Source: Lichenostomus cassidix
Lineage: Eukaryota; Chordata; Aves; Passeriformes; Meliphagidae
Reading direction: 5' to 3'
Length of the DNA stretch: 64,000 nucleotides
NCBI GenBank assembly: GCA_008360975.2
Contig: CM039193.1
Coordinates: 6,686,501-6,750,500, forward strand
A model generated the notes under the pieces. The model did no database searches. It was not told the DNA's origin and worked only from the letters and a program-made list of their open reading frames with translations. The position numbers and the translations under genes were made by a program. Numbering within the stretch: the first letter of the stretch is position 1; every line of letters starts with the position of its first letter. Positions 1 through 12,889 of this stretch are shown here, in pieces.

Positions 1-355
1 CATGAAGACATTCCCCTCTGGGCCAGGCTTTGGGCATGATCACTCCAAATACACACACATGTTGAGGAATGGCTGGACATAATCCTGCTTTTACCCACAG
101 TCGCTCATTTTCCATCAGTCCTTTCTGCCTCCTGACTCACCTCTGAACATCTGCATTGATTCCCTTACAAAGAGCATCCTTGTACCTGCCTTTAATTATC
201 AGGGTGGTTGAAGTTCTCCAGATAAACACAGATTTTCTTCCTATGGAATTATCTCCCATGCACAGCTCTCCTTCTGACAAAAACAAGAGGACTGAAATGA
301 GTCTGAGAGCTGTGCACATTCAGTATAAGGCTGAGCCTTTAAACTTCCCCATATT

Positions 356-432
356 CCTTTTCTGCTTTTTGTTTTGTTTGTTTGATTTCGTTTGGGTTTT
401 GAGGTTTTTTGCTGGTTTTTTCCCCCCTTTTC
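356..432. repeat. T-rich low-complexity stretch
   Basis: This run is dominated by T with G interruptions (TTTTGTTTTGTTTGTTTG type) and ends in a C/T tract. It is simple sequence in intron 2. Around it (1-3860) I see only AT-rich, CpG-poor intron without exons or identifiable transposons. Confidence 0.7.
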
Positions 433-2771
433 CACATTCTTACACTATTCACAGCATGGGCATTGGGGATGGCCAAATAAACTGTGGCAGTAGGTGAACA
501 AGCAAAGGAACAGGGACTGAGATATTTGCCATATTTTGGATACTACAGGACAAAACCATGCAAAATTTTGGGTTTCCAAAATTCTTACAACTCCACAGTT
601 TCTGCCAAGCAGAAGAGTTTTTTCCCAACAGGGCGAAGTATCCCAGAGGAGAGTAAGTGGCACTCCAACCTTCCTCCTCAGCATCTCACTGTCTCACTGC
701 AGCAACACAGGCTCCTTCTGCACTATTTAAAATATCATTAAATACCACTCCTGCCATAGACTACCCATAAATATGCACTAATCCATGCACAGGAATACCT
801 CTGGCTGTCTCTGATACTGAAGCTGTAACTGATGGCACAGCAAATGGGGGGCACTGCTCCTCATACCAAATAGCTGTGCCTTGTATTCAACTTTTTCACA
901 AGTAGGTTTTCATATGCTAAATTTATGCAAACAAATGCTATTTTGGCAAATTCTTTTGTCAGCATTTTTATGACAACAGATACATACAGAATATAATGAC
1001 TCCAGCTCGCTGAAGAAAAAAGCCAGCATTTCTGAGAAAATTAGATTTAGGGAAAAAATATTCTGGTCTGGAATAACTGTCAGTATCTTCAAAAAAATTA
1101 TTCATTGTTTCCTTCCCTGGCAAAATTTATTGCAAATAAAGGTAAACAAAAGAGAATTAAGGAGAAGCAGATAAATTTCTTAACAACCTGCAGGCATCTC
1201 TTGGACCTTCCCTGCCATTCCCACCACACCAAGGCATGCAGGGACAACAGGGCTGGCTTCTGTCACAAGCTCGTGTAGCACACAGCCACCAGCAGTGAAG
1301 CTCTTTGGAAACTTTCCAAGGCCCTGATTCACCATCACACACATCTGGAGCACATTAAACTGCGCATTTGTTATCTTGGAGCTTTGAGATAAATCATGTT
1401 CCCTATCTGACTAAATAAAATCACATTACTGCTTCAAAAGGCATCATCCTAAGGGTTTGAGACCCAGGCAGATCATGTTAGTGGAGCTCCTCAGTCCAGC
1501 ACCTTGCAAGGGCAGAATCCCTTTGATCAGGGCTTCTCAGACAAGTGCAACCTGTTGCATCTGGGATCTGCTCAGGGCAGAGATGTTTGGATGCCCTGAG
1601 AGCAGAACATCCTTCCCCTGCACTGGCATTTCACAGCACCAGCCACAACCTGTGGTTTTCTGAAGTAGTTTCTAAATCACAACTGCAGGGAGAGCTGCAG
1701 CCCTCCAGGGCTCTGTCCCTATTTCTCATGAGAGTGGCAAGGCAGTTTGTTGCCTAGATAAGGCCAGATATCTGGTTTTCCATTTGTTTGCTTGGTTCTT
1801 TTTCCAAATATGCCACAATCTGTTGATCTGTGTAATGCAAATTACAAACTCTGTAATCTGTACATGTAAAAACAGCTACTTGCTTGGTCAAAAGATCACA
1901 ATCACAAGGTTGCCCCAGGTCACAAACAAAAATGCAAAATCTTTCCTTAGAAATATTTAAAAAGTAGAATAGTGACTTTATAATGACGTGGTGATGCTGC
2001 ATGAGCTGTTCAAACTAAATGAGATGCTTTATGAAAAACACATCCAGTATTTGGAGTCCTCTATCCATGTAACATAATCCCATGACCTGGAAAAGTCTCT
2101 GCAATTATGATCCCATCACTGTTGCCCCTAATATGTAAGAAAAAAGAAAGAGCACTTTTTGGGTTGTTTTTATCAAGATTTTATGGGATCCAATGTGAAT
2201 ACAGCTAACCTGGGCAAAATCAGGAAACTCCCATTCAAAGTAAGTTCAATTGCCAAGGTGATGTGGCTGCAGCAAAGCACAGTGAAACACAAACCCAGAG
2301 AAGGAAATAACACTTCTCCCTCTGCTCCATTTTCCTGACACATGTGCCTGAAAAGCCACCTTCCAAATTAAAACTGGGACAAAATACCAATTTAACATGA
2401 GCTTTTAGAAATTATTCCATCTGAATAATACCGTATAGAAACAAGTGTCAATACTCAGTATTTTGACCTTTATTGAGACGAAGCATTAAAAAGAAATATC
2501 TAATACAGATTCAAACAGTTCCAAAAAAATTATAGCAATTCCAACAACAACCCATGGATTACAGAAGATACACTTGGCCACTGTGTTATTAAAAAAGTCA
2601 CCTAGAGTAGACAACATTACTGTCTTTGTCCATCACAGAAGCTAGATGAGCTCAAAAAGACATCTCAAAGTGTTTAGACCAGGAATGCTCTTTATTGACT
2701 CCTTCTGGCAGGTATACACAGACCTGACCTTGACTAGAACCAGTTGTCATCTTCACCCATGCATAAATGTT

Positions 2772-2786
2772 AAAAAAAAAAAAAAA
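2772..2786. repeat. Poly(A) tract, 15 nt
   Basis: This is an uninterrupted run of A followed by an AT-rich segment (TATATATAGATAAATATA). No retrocopy is recognisable beside it. Confidence 0.9.
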
Positions 2787-3859
2787 GCATACACCTTATC
2801 GTTTTTATATATAGATAAATATATCAATCATACCCTGGACTTCACAAAACAAGCTTACACCAGGACACACCTCCCCATTAACCTCTGCAACACTAAAACT
2901 GCACAAGATGTTGTACACTTAATAAACATGGTTTCACTGCTGTACAGAAAACAGCAATACACACAAAAATGGACACACATCTATTTTCAGCCCACCAGAA
3001 TAAACAAAAAGATATGTGAAGAACTGGGAAACAGGGAGATAATGAGCTGTCATAGCGAGTAACAGTTTGGCACCAGTGGTGCAGCTCTGAATGGTCACAG
3101 TTACCAAATAATAATGTTTACTTCAGCATTTCTGTCGAGATCAACTTGATGCCTCAGGCAGTTTGGGGAAGAATCACTTAGCCAACAAGCAAAATCCAAA
3201 TTAATTTGGAGGAAACTAATTAAACTGAGCACAAAAGTCTTCCAAAATATTAAATAATGTCTGGAAAGACACCTTAGTACAACTGAACTGACAGGATTTT
3301 GGAAAAGTCTCTAATTCTCTGATTTTAAAACGCTAGGATCTTAGGCTGCCCAGGAAATATGTTTTATAGTTAATCTCTTGCAATAAAGCCATCACTGGGG
3401 AAGGACAGCAGCAACATTACCTTCCCAAGAACCCTTACATGTAGTTTCTCTGATATAATGCTGCTACACTTTTAGAGATGTGACTGTAAGGGATGAAAAG
3501 TCACTCTACAGAAGTCTTCAAGGATCCTTTAACTGGTTTTCATTTTACAGAATTTTGGGACTGGAATAATTTTACCCTTTGAGACGCACAAGGACCCCAA
3601 GTGCAGCCTGGCTGAGTCACCCTTTGGCTCTGCAGGAGTGAACATCACCCTGAACAGAGGCTGCTGCACATCCCAAACCACATCCATATGGATGCTCCCC
3701 ACGAGCACCATCCTTCCTGGCAGGCTACATCTGGGTGCAGGAATGGCCCTCACTCCAAAAGGGCTCAGTGACTCCAAACCTCCCCTAACCAGGCAAAAGT
3801 TTTCTTCCAAGTTAGACTCTGGCAAGTACAGCAGGTATGAATAAATGCAAGAATGCCAT

Positions 3860-3957
3860 TATATTATATTACATGACATATATTACATTGTATTGTATTA
3901 TATTATATTATATTATATTATATTATATTATATTATATTTAGTATATTTATTATATT
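3860..3957. repeat. (TATTA)n pentanucleotide microsatellite
   Basis: The array is nearly pure TATTA from 3895 to 3939, with interrupted copies (ATTACATGACATATATTACA and TTTAGTATATTTATTATA) on either side. It lies in SYNPR intron 2. The length of the pure part suggests it is polymorphic. Confidence 0.95.
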
Positions 3958-4614
3958 GGTTGCCTGTATAAGATGATCCAGACACTTAGCAGTGATCCAA
4001 AACTTAAGCATCCTGATATGTAAAAAAGGACATTTATTTTCTCCCAAGTATACCAGGTAAGAAGCCAGTTGTACTTAACCTCTCTTGCAGACTGTTCTCC
4101 AAATTTCTCATCCTTTTTACATTTTTTACAGATGTGAGAGGAAGGGATCTGCTAAATGCAAGCAGCAAGGCAAAGGCATGGATGGTGTCGGGATGCTCCT
4201 GCCGCTGCACACAACCACCTCACACGGGTTCATCCCTGTGAAACCCCGGGAAATAATACCTCTGACGTGGAGCATTTTTCCTTTGTCAGAAAGCAGCAGG
4301 AATTCCGCAGCAGCACCTCCAAAGGGCAGTGCCCGAATCTGGGTCAGGCGGCAGAGCCGGGTTTGGCCAGCGCTCGCCACCAGGTGTCACCAACTTCTTG
4401 ATCAACGCAGATCTCATCCCAAAATGCGGCTCTGCCAGCCTGACTCACGGGGATGATTGGCACACGTGCCACCATATAACCGGGAAAGACAGGGCGCTTT
4501 CCCCTCCAAAACCGTGTGCTGTTTGTCTCTGTTCCCGTTCAGGTGCCCCTGGATAACTCCTGTGTTCACTGTGCTCCGACAGAGTCATCTTACAGAGAAA
4601 GAGAACCAACCCGA

Positions 4615-4682
4615 CTGTGAGGTTTAATTCCTGTGAGGTTTAACTCCTGTGAGGTTTAACTCCTGTGAGGTTTAACTCCTGT
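4615..4682. repeat. 16-bp tandem repeat, about 4.2 copies
   Basis: The unit CTGTGAGGTTTAACTC is repeated head to tail four times plus a four-base remainder. Only the first copy differs, with T for C at one position. The near identity points to recent expansion. No function is apparent. Confidence 0.95.
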
Positions 4683-6890
4683 TCCCAGGGAGGATGTTGG
4701 GGCATGAGGGTGCCATGTGCTGTCTCTGAACAAGGAGACCCAAGCCTGCCCCAGCCCATGGGGAAACCTACTCTTCATTCCAATGTTTGCTTTGCTATCA
4801 AAAAACAACCCACTGAGCAGTTATGGTGTAGATTTCCAGAGGGAAAACAGTTTGGGTCAACCCCACATTTCCAGTTGAAGAGCAGTTAGCTCCCAGATGT
4901 GTAAAACAAGGCATAAGAAATGAAAGTTAAAGGACTACCTTGGAAAAAGTGCCAACTGTAAAAAGCACTGTTACTTATCCTGATGTCTGAGCAAATGGTG
5001 CTGCCCAGAAAGTAGGAGCAACAGAAAGAAAACCAACTCAGACAGACAATATCATCTTTCCAGTCTCATATCTTCATGTACATGCATGATATTTCACAAT
5101 CAGTACAATGTAAGAACTAGAGAGAAATTACGAGTTACTAATACTTCTGCATCAGTTACAGAACTACATGAAAAAAACAGTTATCACAGGAGATAATCTA
5201 TCCCAGGCTCCCAGTGAAATGCCATGCATGGAGCAGGGATACACAAAACCAGCACCCAGCACCAGCACTGGGAATGCTGCCACTACACTCAGTGCCTACA
5301 GACATTGCCACACGTTGAAGATGATCAATGAGGAAATATTCTTGCAGCATCTGGACACTGCCTCAGCATATGAAAGACACTCCCGGAGGGACTCAGGCTC
5401 TCTGTTTATTCTGATTTGAGCTGCCATGGATGCAAATGTCTCTAACTGGGAACAGACCTTCCTCACTGGTCAATAAGCCCCAGGTCCTTTGGTTGAAGCA
5501 AGCAAAGCCTTGCAGAGTTAAAAAACTTAGCAGCTTTGAAGCCTTCAGAATCATAGGAAAATCAGGACTTTCTGTTCCTCTTCTCTCTCCCTCTGATTAT
5601 CCATCCCAATGTCAGAGCCTTGTCAAACACCTCAGAACTCATAGCATCCATCTGGCAGGTCCTCATGTCATCATATTCATTCAGATTGTCACTATAATGT
5701 CCACTGCAGGCACCATCACAGCACACACTATCCATTAGGTTCAAAGAGGATGTTGTCCTTACTTTCATATAAATCAATCCCTAGAGTCTGATCTCTTTTG
5801 CAGATTAGCCCTTGCAGATGCTGAACTCAACAGACAGACACAAAGCCAGAAATGCAATTTGTAATTTTCCAGAATTTACTCTGCTTTCAAGGCATCACTT
5901 TATATGGCATCTATTTCAGGAATATTTTCACTTTGGATAGCCACCAAAGCCCATCTCAAGCTTAAGCTAAGATCTTCATACCAAGGCTCCAAGAAATGCT
6001 TCAAGATTTTCAATTGCATTTAAAAATCTGAAAAATTTCAATTTAAAGCAAAGCTGTAAGTAAAAATGCCTCAGATCTGTATTGATTTCAATGATGTTAT
6101 GTAAAATTTGCAGACCAGCCTTGCCTCACAGCAATGAAAAATCTCAAGGGTATTGTACAAGGTGTCAAAAAAAATTGTAATCTGGGACAGCAGAGATTTT
6201 CACAGTCTAGAAAGCAGAGGTGCTGGCTGTGGTTTTAGGACAGGCATATGAGCTGAATTGTTCTGGTGAAATCTTCGACAGTAAGTGACCTTGGTGTGTT
6301 CAGTTCATTTATCACCAGGAGTCACAAATCTTTCCCCTCTCTCTGGTTCTCTGCAGAGTCACACAGATGTTGTATTCTGCACAAGGATTCTGCTGTGAAA
6401 AATGCAAAACACCACAGAAATGCACACTGAGTGATGCAGAAATGTCCCAGGTTCGGTCCTGCTCCCAGCCTGGACCAGGACAGCATCCTTTGCCCAGGAT
6501 CAGGCTCTGTGCACAGGGAGCTCACAAATGGCTGAGACATTTTCCCAGGGAAGGCATCTCCTCCTCTGACAGTGCCTGGCTCAAACAAGCAAAGAGGGTT
6601 TGTGCTCTGCCTTGATTTTGCATCTCGTTATCCCACTCTTCACAGCGAGCAGATGTGAGGAAGCTTTTCATGTCTTGGAACATTGCTGCATCCAGACCAG
6701 GAAGAAAACACTGCACAACATCAGAAAACTGCCCAAATACATCAAAGTGCTCTATTCTCTTACCCCTTAACCTACTGGTTTAATCTAGAAGTAATTCCAG
6801 ACCTCTTCCTCAGGAGCCCTAGATTAAATTCCCTGAATAAGCAAGCACCAGCCTTTCCTGCCCCTTGCTTTCATGCATGAGAGGTGGTGA

Positions 6891-6908
6891 CTGCTTTTAT
6901 AAAAGCAG
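6891..6908. repeat. 18-bp perfect palindrome containing a TATA motif
   Basis: CTGCTTTTATAAAAGCAG is identical to its reverse complement. It offers TATAAAA on both strands. No exon with splice sites was found on either side, so a promoter role is speculative. Confidence 0.8.
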
Positions 6909-7407
6909 GGAGGATGCTTGGCAGCCTTTACAACAAGCCACATTTCAATACAGCAAAGGGTGAAGTGAATGCCTAACTCACACTAAAGGGTTTTAATTGT
7001 GTTTTTTATCAATGGTGAGAAACTGCAAGTCAAGAGCTGTGACAATATACCCTAAATCATACAGGATTACCACATTGTGTCAAACAAACATATAATTAAG
7101 CAGCTTTAATATGTTAACAGTTTGGAATCAGATTAGTGTTGTATTAGGCTAATAGAGTTGGTCCCCATTAATCCAGATCAATTGCTCAACTCTGTTTACT
7201 TAGATTTTTTTTTCCAGAAATTTAAGAACATAAATCTAATTCTCAGCAGAACGTGCAAATGCTGTAGGGTGGGATGAATTCATCAAGATATCTGGGCATG
7301 TGGATAAACCAAGTGCAGCTTAACTAGTTCAACCATACAATGAAGAACTAAACACTCTAATCCCCTGTGATGAGATTTTTGTACCACAAAAACAGATGAT
7401 CTATCTG

Positions 7408-7428
7408 GGCCCTGAGCAAGGTGCTGAG
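7408..7428 (-). promoter_or_regulatory. RE1/NRSE-like motif (weak)
   Basis: The plus strand GGCCCTGAGCAAGGTGCTGA resembles the complement of the REST-binding RE1 element (GGCGCTGTCC, two bases, GGTGCTGAA type). The GGTGCTGA half is perfect, but two of the key bases in the other half differ. It lies in an intron of a neuronal gene, which makes the match worth noting. Chance is a fair explanation. Confidence 0.25.
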
Positions 7429-8090
7429 GTACCTCTCACCATTTGTAAATGTCCCCAAGTCCTGTGTGGTCCCACAGTCCAGGACCAGCATTAGAGCCCA
7501 GCACCTCCTGTTGCAGAACCAGTCCACAGAGGTAATGCTGCTTTTGCACACAAAATGCAGGGATGCAAGGCACAGATGCATGTAAAACCTGCTGCCCAGC
7601 TTCCCTGTGCTACCCACGCTTTAAATACAGGACTGCAGGGATCACACACACCCTGAGAGCAGTGCTGGGATGTCTGCACATGTCCATGGTGAATGATCCC
7701 AAATACAGGGCTCACTCTGCAGCCAGGGCAGGAAAGGTCTTTATTTCCCATTCATAGCTTACTCTTGAGGAAGCATCCAACCGAAAAGAAACGTGAACAG
7801 TGGGGCATGGAGGGCAGCCAAGGCCAACCCATACTGCTCATGCCCTGTTCAGCACTGATGAGATTTAATCCAGCCTTGTCTAACACAGCCTCCTCCTGGC
7901 ACAGCCACACACCAACTGCAGCACAGTGACATCTGACACCAACGTTTGGTTCAGATGTCAGACTCAGAGGTGACACTTCAAAGCCAGATTCCTACACATG
8001 CACTCTTTACTTAATTTCTGTATGTGTGCATGCACGTGTCTGAGTAAATATATACATTTTCTCCCTGCATATACTTTTTAAAAATAAAGT

Positions 8091-8172
8091 CTATCACAGA
8101 ATGATTTGGGTTGGAAGGCACCTTAAAGATCCTCCAGCTCCACCTTCCCTTCCATGGGCAAGGACATCACCC
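8091..8172 (-). mobile_element. CR1 LINE 3'-end fragment
   Basis: The plus strand shows the antisense CR1 3' end: ATCACAGAATGATTTGGG, then TTGGAAGGCACCTTAAAGAT, then CCATGGGCAAGGACATC. Only about 80 bp remain, so the copy is heavily 5'-truncated, as is usual for avian CR1. The element is inserted in SYNPR intron 2; its sense strand is the minus strand, the same as the gene. No coding part of CR1 survives. Confidence 0.9.
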
Positions 8173-9840
8173 ACTGGATTTATATATAGATTATATTGCA
8201 GGAGGGCAACGGCAAGATTTTACTTCTTAACTTAACCTGGCTAAGGCAAACACTCACATTAAAGATGCAATTTCTTTTAAGCCAATAAATTCTGTATTTA
8301 TTACTCCATGAAAAACATGGAGTAGATATACAAAAAATCAATGTCTACTTGTCTTAAACTGATCAATTGTCACATTTTTCTATAGCCATGCAAACAATTC
8401 ATTTCAACAGTCAATTTATGCTGATAAACAAGGCAGTTTCTAAGAAGACAAATTCTGTTACTGTCTATATTCAAGGTACCACTCAGCCAGCATGAGAGAT
8501 TTGATTTACATTGCATGAGTACTAGTGAGTCACCCAAGCACCCATAAAACAACTACACATGTAGAGGCTGAGTTTCAAACAGTTAATTCATCACACTTAT
8601 CCCAAGAGAAATCCTGTGGTGCAGAGAGCAGGATGCTGCAGTCACCTGACATGTGGACACCGAGTTTTTATTCATGGCAAAATGTTATTCTCAGTACAGA
8701 GTACCAGGCCTTGATTTAGAAAGCATAAATCCTAGTTCACAGTGTTTATGCTACTGGGGACAAAATGTTTCCTTAGAAATATTGCTGGGAAAATGTCAAG
8801 CAATGAGTTATCTGTGATGGAATGACATGGAGACGACAGGGTTTGTGCTGAGAGTAAAATGGCAAAATACGGAATGCAAATAGGTTTGGACGGCACTGTT
8901 TCTTCTGAAGTCTGAAGCTCAGCACACAACACTTAAATGAAAACCCACTTGCATCTGTTCAGTTTGCCATGGAATCATAAGCAGCAGTCAGATATTTTTT
9001 GTTTGCCATCAAGCAGTTATTGATGCGTAGCTCAATAAAATGAAAATATTTTTTGGCAGAGACCATGTGCCATCAGCCACATCATTCTGAAGGCTCCTGT
9101 CAGTGGGGTTAGTGGTGGGAGATATTCCTGAAAATTCCCCCAAATGCTGTTGGGACAGCAGAAGGTACATCTTCCCCTCCCACCAACAAGAGACCAACCA
9201 ACTGAGCCCCAAAAGGAATTGCCATTGATTCTCAAAAGACACAGGTCTGTACTTGCCCTTTCCTTCCCTGTTAACACTGAAATAATGTATTAAACGATGC
9301 AGCTGGAAAGGAAATTCCCAAAGAACTATTACTGCGCATGTGTGCTTCTCCCTTAAAGCTTTGATTTGTCACACATAATTGTAGACAGGAAGGATGACAT
9401 GTTCTCTACAGAAATTTATTACATTGTCAAAATCCCTGCTCTGAAGTTTTCAAAATGAACAGTTTTGCTTGAAAAATACTGTGTTACAAAATTTATATAC
9501 ACATGAAAAAGACAGTGTAACGCATCAAAATCAAAATACTTCAGTTGACCAGATCTGAGTTTTGGGGTGTTGGTATCTTTTTCAAGGCAAACAGACTTTC
9601 AAGATTTCAACATTCCTTCCTGACTCAAAACAGACAAAATTTTGGCAGTCTTGCCTTTTTTCAGTGAGACGTGAAGGCTGTTTCACACGTGGCTTTGCCA
9701 AGCATCACTGAGGCAGAAATTACCCTCATGTGTGGAGAGAGGGCAGATTTATCTCCTCCCATGCCCTGCACTCTGTGACAGCCCCTTGACAGCATCGTGG
9801 TGGCCACTCAAGGCCCAGCTTGTGGTGACCAGGGCCACCT

Positions 9841-10027
9841 TCTATCCCATCCCTGTATCCCACCCCATCCCATCCCTGTATCCCATTCCATCCCATCCCT
9901 GTATCCCATCCCTGCATCCCATCCCTGTATCCCATCCCTGCATCCCATCCCTGCATCCCATCCCTGCATCCCATCCCATCCCATCCCATCCCATCCCATC
10001 CCATCCCATCCCATCCCATCCCATCCC
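9841..10027. repeat. (CCCAT)n pentanucleotide minisatellite
   Basis: About 190 bp are built from CCCAT units. The first two thirds alternate between CATCCCTGTATCC, CATCCCTGCATCC and CATCC variants, giving a higher-order pattern of 10-15 bp. The last part (9969-10027) is almost 12 pure CCCAT copies. The minus strand is GGGAT repeated, so runs of three G are spaced by two bases. All reading frames stay open across it because the unit is five bases long and has no stop; those frames (MGWDG, HPIPS type) are artefacts. Confidence 0.97.
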
Positions 10028-12866
10028 CTGTGTCCTCCTGGCTCTCTCAGGGCTGGAAGCAACATGAGGGTCACTGAGGGCTCATGCTGCTGAAGAAGCA
10101 CAACTGTGACTCTCATCAATTCTTTCCCTTTCTCACAAAGCTACCTTTGCTTCTCTTCTTCCCTCCGCGTTGGCAGAGGAGCTTTGTCCTCCCAAAGGCT
10201 GCAGCTCTCTGCTGGGTGCCTAAAGCCACACCAAGCTGGCTCATTAGCTCAAACAGCTGTTCTCCTCTTCCTGCATCTAAAGAGCAGAGTTATTTTTAAG
10301 TGTGCCCATTACACCTGAAAAACCAAGCCCTCTTTTGTCTGCCTCTTGTACAGCAGTTTCTCAACACATCAGCACTTTCCTGCACCTTTCCCTGCTATCA
10401 GAAAACAATCTGAAATCCAACCCTAGGCAGGACAGTTCTCCTTGGCCACCTCTCTTGCTCTTTTTGCAAGGTGCGGCCGAACCATAAATGTATATTTTCA
10501 CAAATAGTGCTTAACCTCCACAAAAGCAGAATATTTCAGCCTTTTCAGTATGGCTGCTAACAGATTTATCACCTTCATCTATTACCTGGCCTATGACACT
10601 GAAGATTAATCCAGTTTGTTGTACATTGAGAAGCAAACCATGCTGAAGATGTGTTTTCCCCAGAAATCAGACTTCTAGCAACATGCAGGAGAAAGGAAAT
10701 ACAAGGACACCCGACAACCACCCTGCTACCTCAAGAGAGCCAGGCGTGGGTGTCCAGCACATTCCAGCATCCAAATGGCTCAATTCCCAAGGGGAGACCA
10801 AAAGCCCTTACAAAACACACCACAAACTTCACAGCCTTTGTGCTCAGCCTGGAAAAAATGGGTTTGTTTTCCTCATGAGTTTTTCCTCCTGCACTTGAAA
10901 CATGTAGGAAATACTGTGGTGCCTCTGGAGCCAGGATGCTCCTTACGTTGGGATCACGAAACCTACAGCCAAACATTTTATCCCACAGAGCGGTAGAGGT
11001 TGTGGCCACCATCCCCAGCCCAACCTCCCCTCTTTGGCACTATTGTTTGAGTCTAATGAGACTTTAAATCATTGCTTTTAAGACTCTGCCACTTTAAAAA
11101 AAAAAATCAGATGGCATCTTGCTCTGGTTTTATATTTTGGGAAGGAGGAGGGAGGCTCTGCTATTGCCAAAAAAAAAAAAATTCAACCAAGTAAAAAAAA
11201 AACCAATTTGCTTATCAATACCAGTAGCTTGAACTAGCATTTTATTTGTGTTTGTATACAGTGACAACATTCAGGTGAGACCAATAATAGAGTACTAAGT
11301 GTCACAGGTTCAGAGGTAATGTTTTCTAGGTAAAAAGCATTTATGAAGAAAAATCGGCATCACAATTTCATTCATACTCAAATGTGAGGAAATGAGTTGG
11401 CACAAAAGACAGCTCCATCTTTTTGACATATTTGTAATTTGCTTTAAAAAAGTAACGCAAACAGAAAGTAAAAATGTTCAACACAGAGGATAAAGAAACA
11501 CACGATCAATGTCTCCCACTCCCCACAGCTGGAGGTGACACATTCCCTCAAACACAGCATTTATCTTGGCATTTCTAAATTATTCACACTTATTACTATT
11601 TTTTTTTCCTAAACACATGCCAAAGTATTAGTTTCCAGATGACTGGCCTCTATTCTTAGTTACCTGCAATTTTCCATCTCCCGAGCAAGTCAGGGCAGTC
11701 ACATGGAACTAAAGGCTGAAGTGAGGGATTGTTTGCCCATGAGCCCCACGGCCTTGAGGGTGCCACAGCTCCAGGACTCCTCCACAAGCACACACTGAGA
11801 GCTGCTGCCCAAACAGAAGAAGCTGAGATCAGAGAGAGGAAGGAAAACCATGGGGCTGGCACTTGCCAGGGACTGTCCAGAAGAGGTGGATAAGGCATTC
11901 TGGCCCTTGACTGACCAATGCCCACCTTCTTCCACCACCCCAAAGAGCAGACTTTATGAGGAATTCACCACCTTGCACACGGCTACAGCCTCTGCAGGAC
12001 ACTTAGTTTAAAAAGGGGACAATTGTTTGGCACTTGTGAGAAACGTGGCCAAGCCCCTTTTGAAAGCTCTTTGGAATCATGTTGATGCATCATCCTCTTG
12101 CCACGGTATTTTTAGAGATATCTGTGATTTCTAGCCCTTGCCAGGGTAGGAAAAAAATCCCACTTTGGCCACCATGGGCACATGTCAATGAAAAGCAGTC
12201 ACAGAGGCACCATGGTATTATGAATATGTAGCAAGTGCTGGTACCCTTTTGCTGTAAAACAGAGGGAGCATTTGGATCCAGATCTTCTTCCTCCAGGTAC
12301 CGACTTGAAACACTTTGCAACAGCTAAAGCAGCACAAGGATTCCACATTCAGTTCTGAACTTCTCCCTAACCTTTGTGGTGGCATTAGCATAAGGCAAGG
12401 AGACATATTTTGACTCCCATCTGTGCAAATCCTCCCCGTGCTGCAGAATCAACATTCTGTCAACCAATTATTTTATGCTGTATCACAGCACCGGGGTGGG
12501 GGGGAGAGATGAGGGGGAATCATCACACCTACAATCAAAAGAGCAAGGTTTTGCAACATAGCATGTACTAAAGATGTCTGTCTTAAGTCAAACTAGCAGC
12601 CATATTTTATTCAAGAAGCATGTAAACAAATCTGGCACATTCATTATAAAAAAAAATTGTGTACCTAGCATGTTCATCACATTTCAGATATTCCATTCCT
12701 CCCTCCTCACTGAGCTCCATGGAGACAAGTCAATCACAGTTAACCATCTGGTAATCCTTAGCCCAGGCTGTGCAGCTGCTACCTACCATTTTTAATCAGG
12801 GCTATGTCTTCCATTCATGCTAAATAGGAGGCATGAACAGCTGCTTGGCCAACACTTTCAAGCAAG

Positions 12867-12889
12867 CTCTCTCTCTCTCTCTCTCTCTT
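12867..12889. repeat. (CT)n microsatellite
   Basis: An uninterrupted CT dinucleotide run of about eleven copies lies in intron 2. It is followed by a T-rich stretch. Confidence 0.93.

Noticed and set aside
4378..4390. CTCF-like motif CCACCAGGTGTCA
   Set aside because: It matches only the core with a mismatch at an important G, and no supporting context is visible.
9726..10119. Several overlapping open frames on both strands with MGWDG or HPIPS repeats
   Set aside because: They are translations of the CCCAT/GGGAT array. A five-base unit with no stop stays open in every frame, so there is no evidence for a protein.
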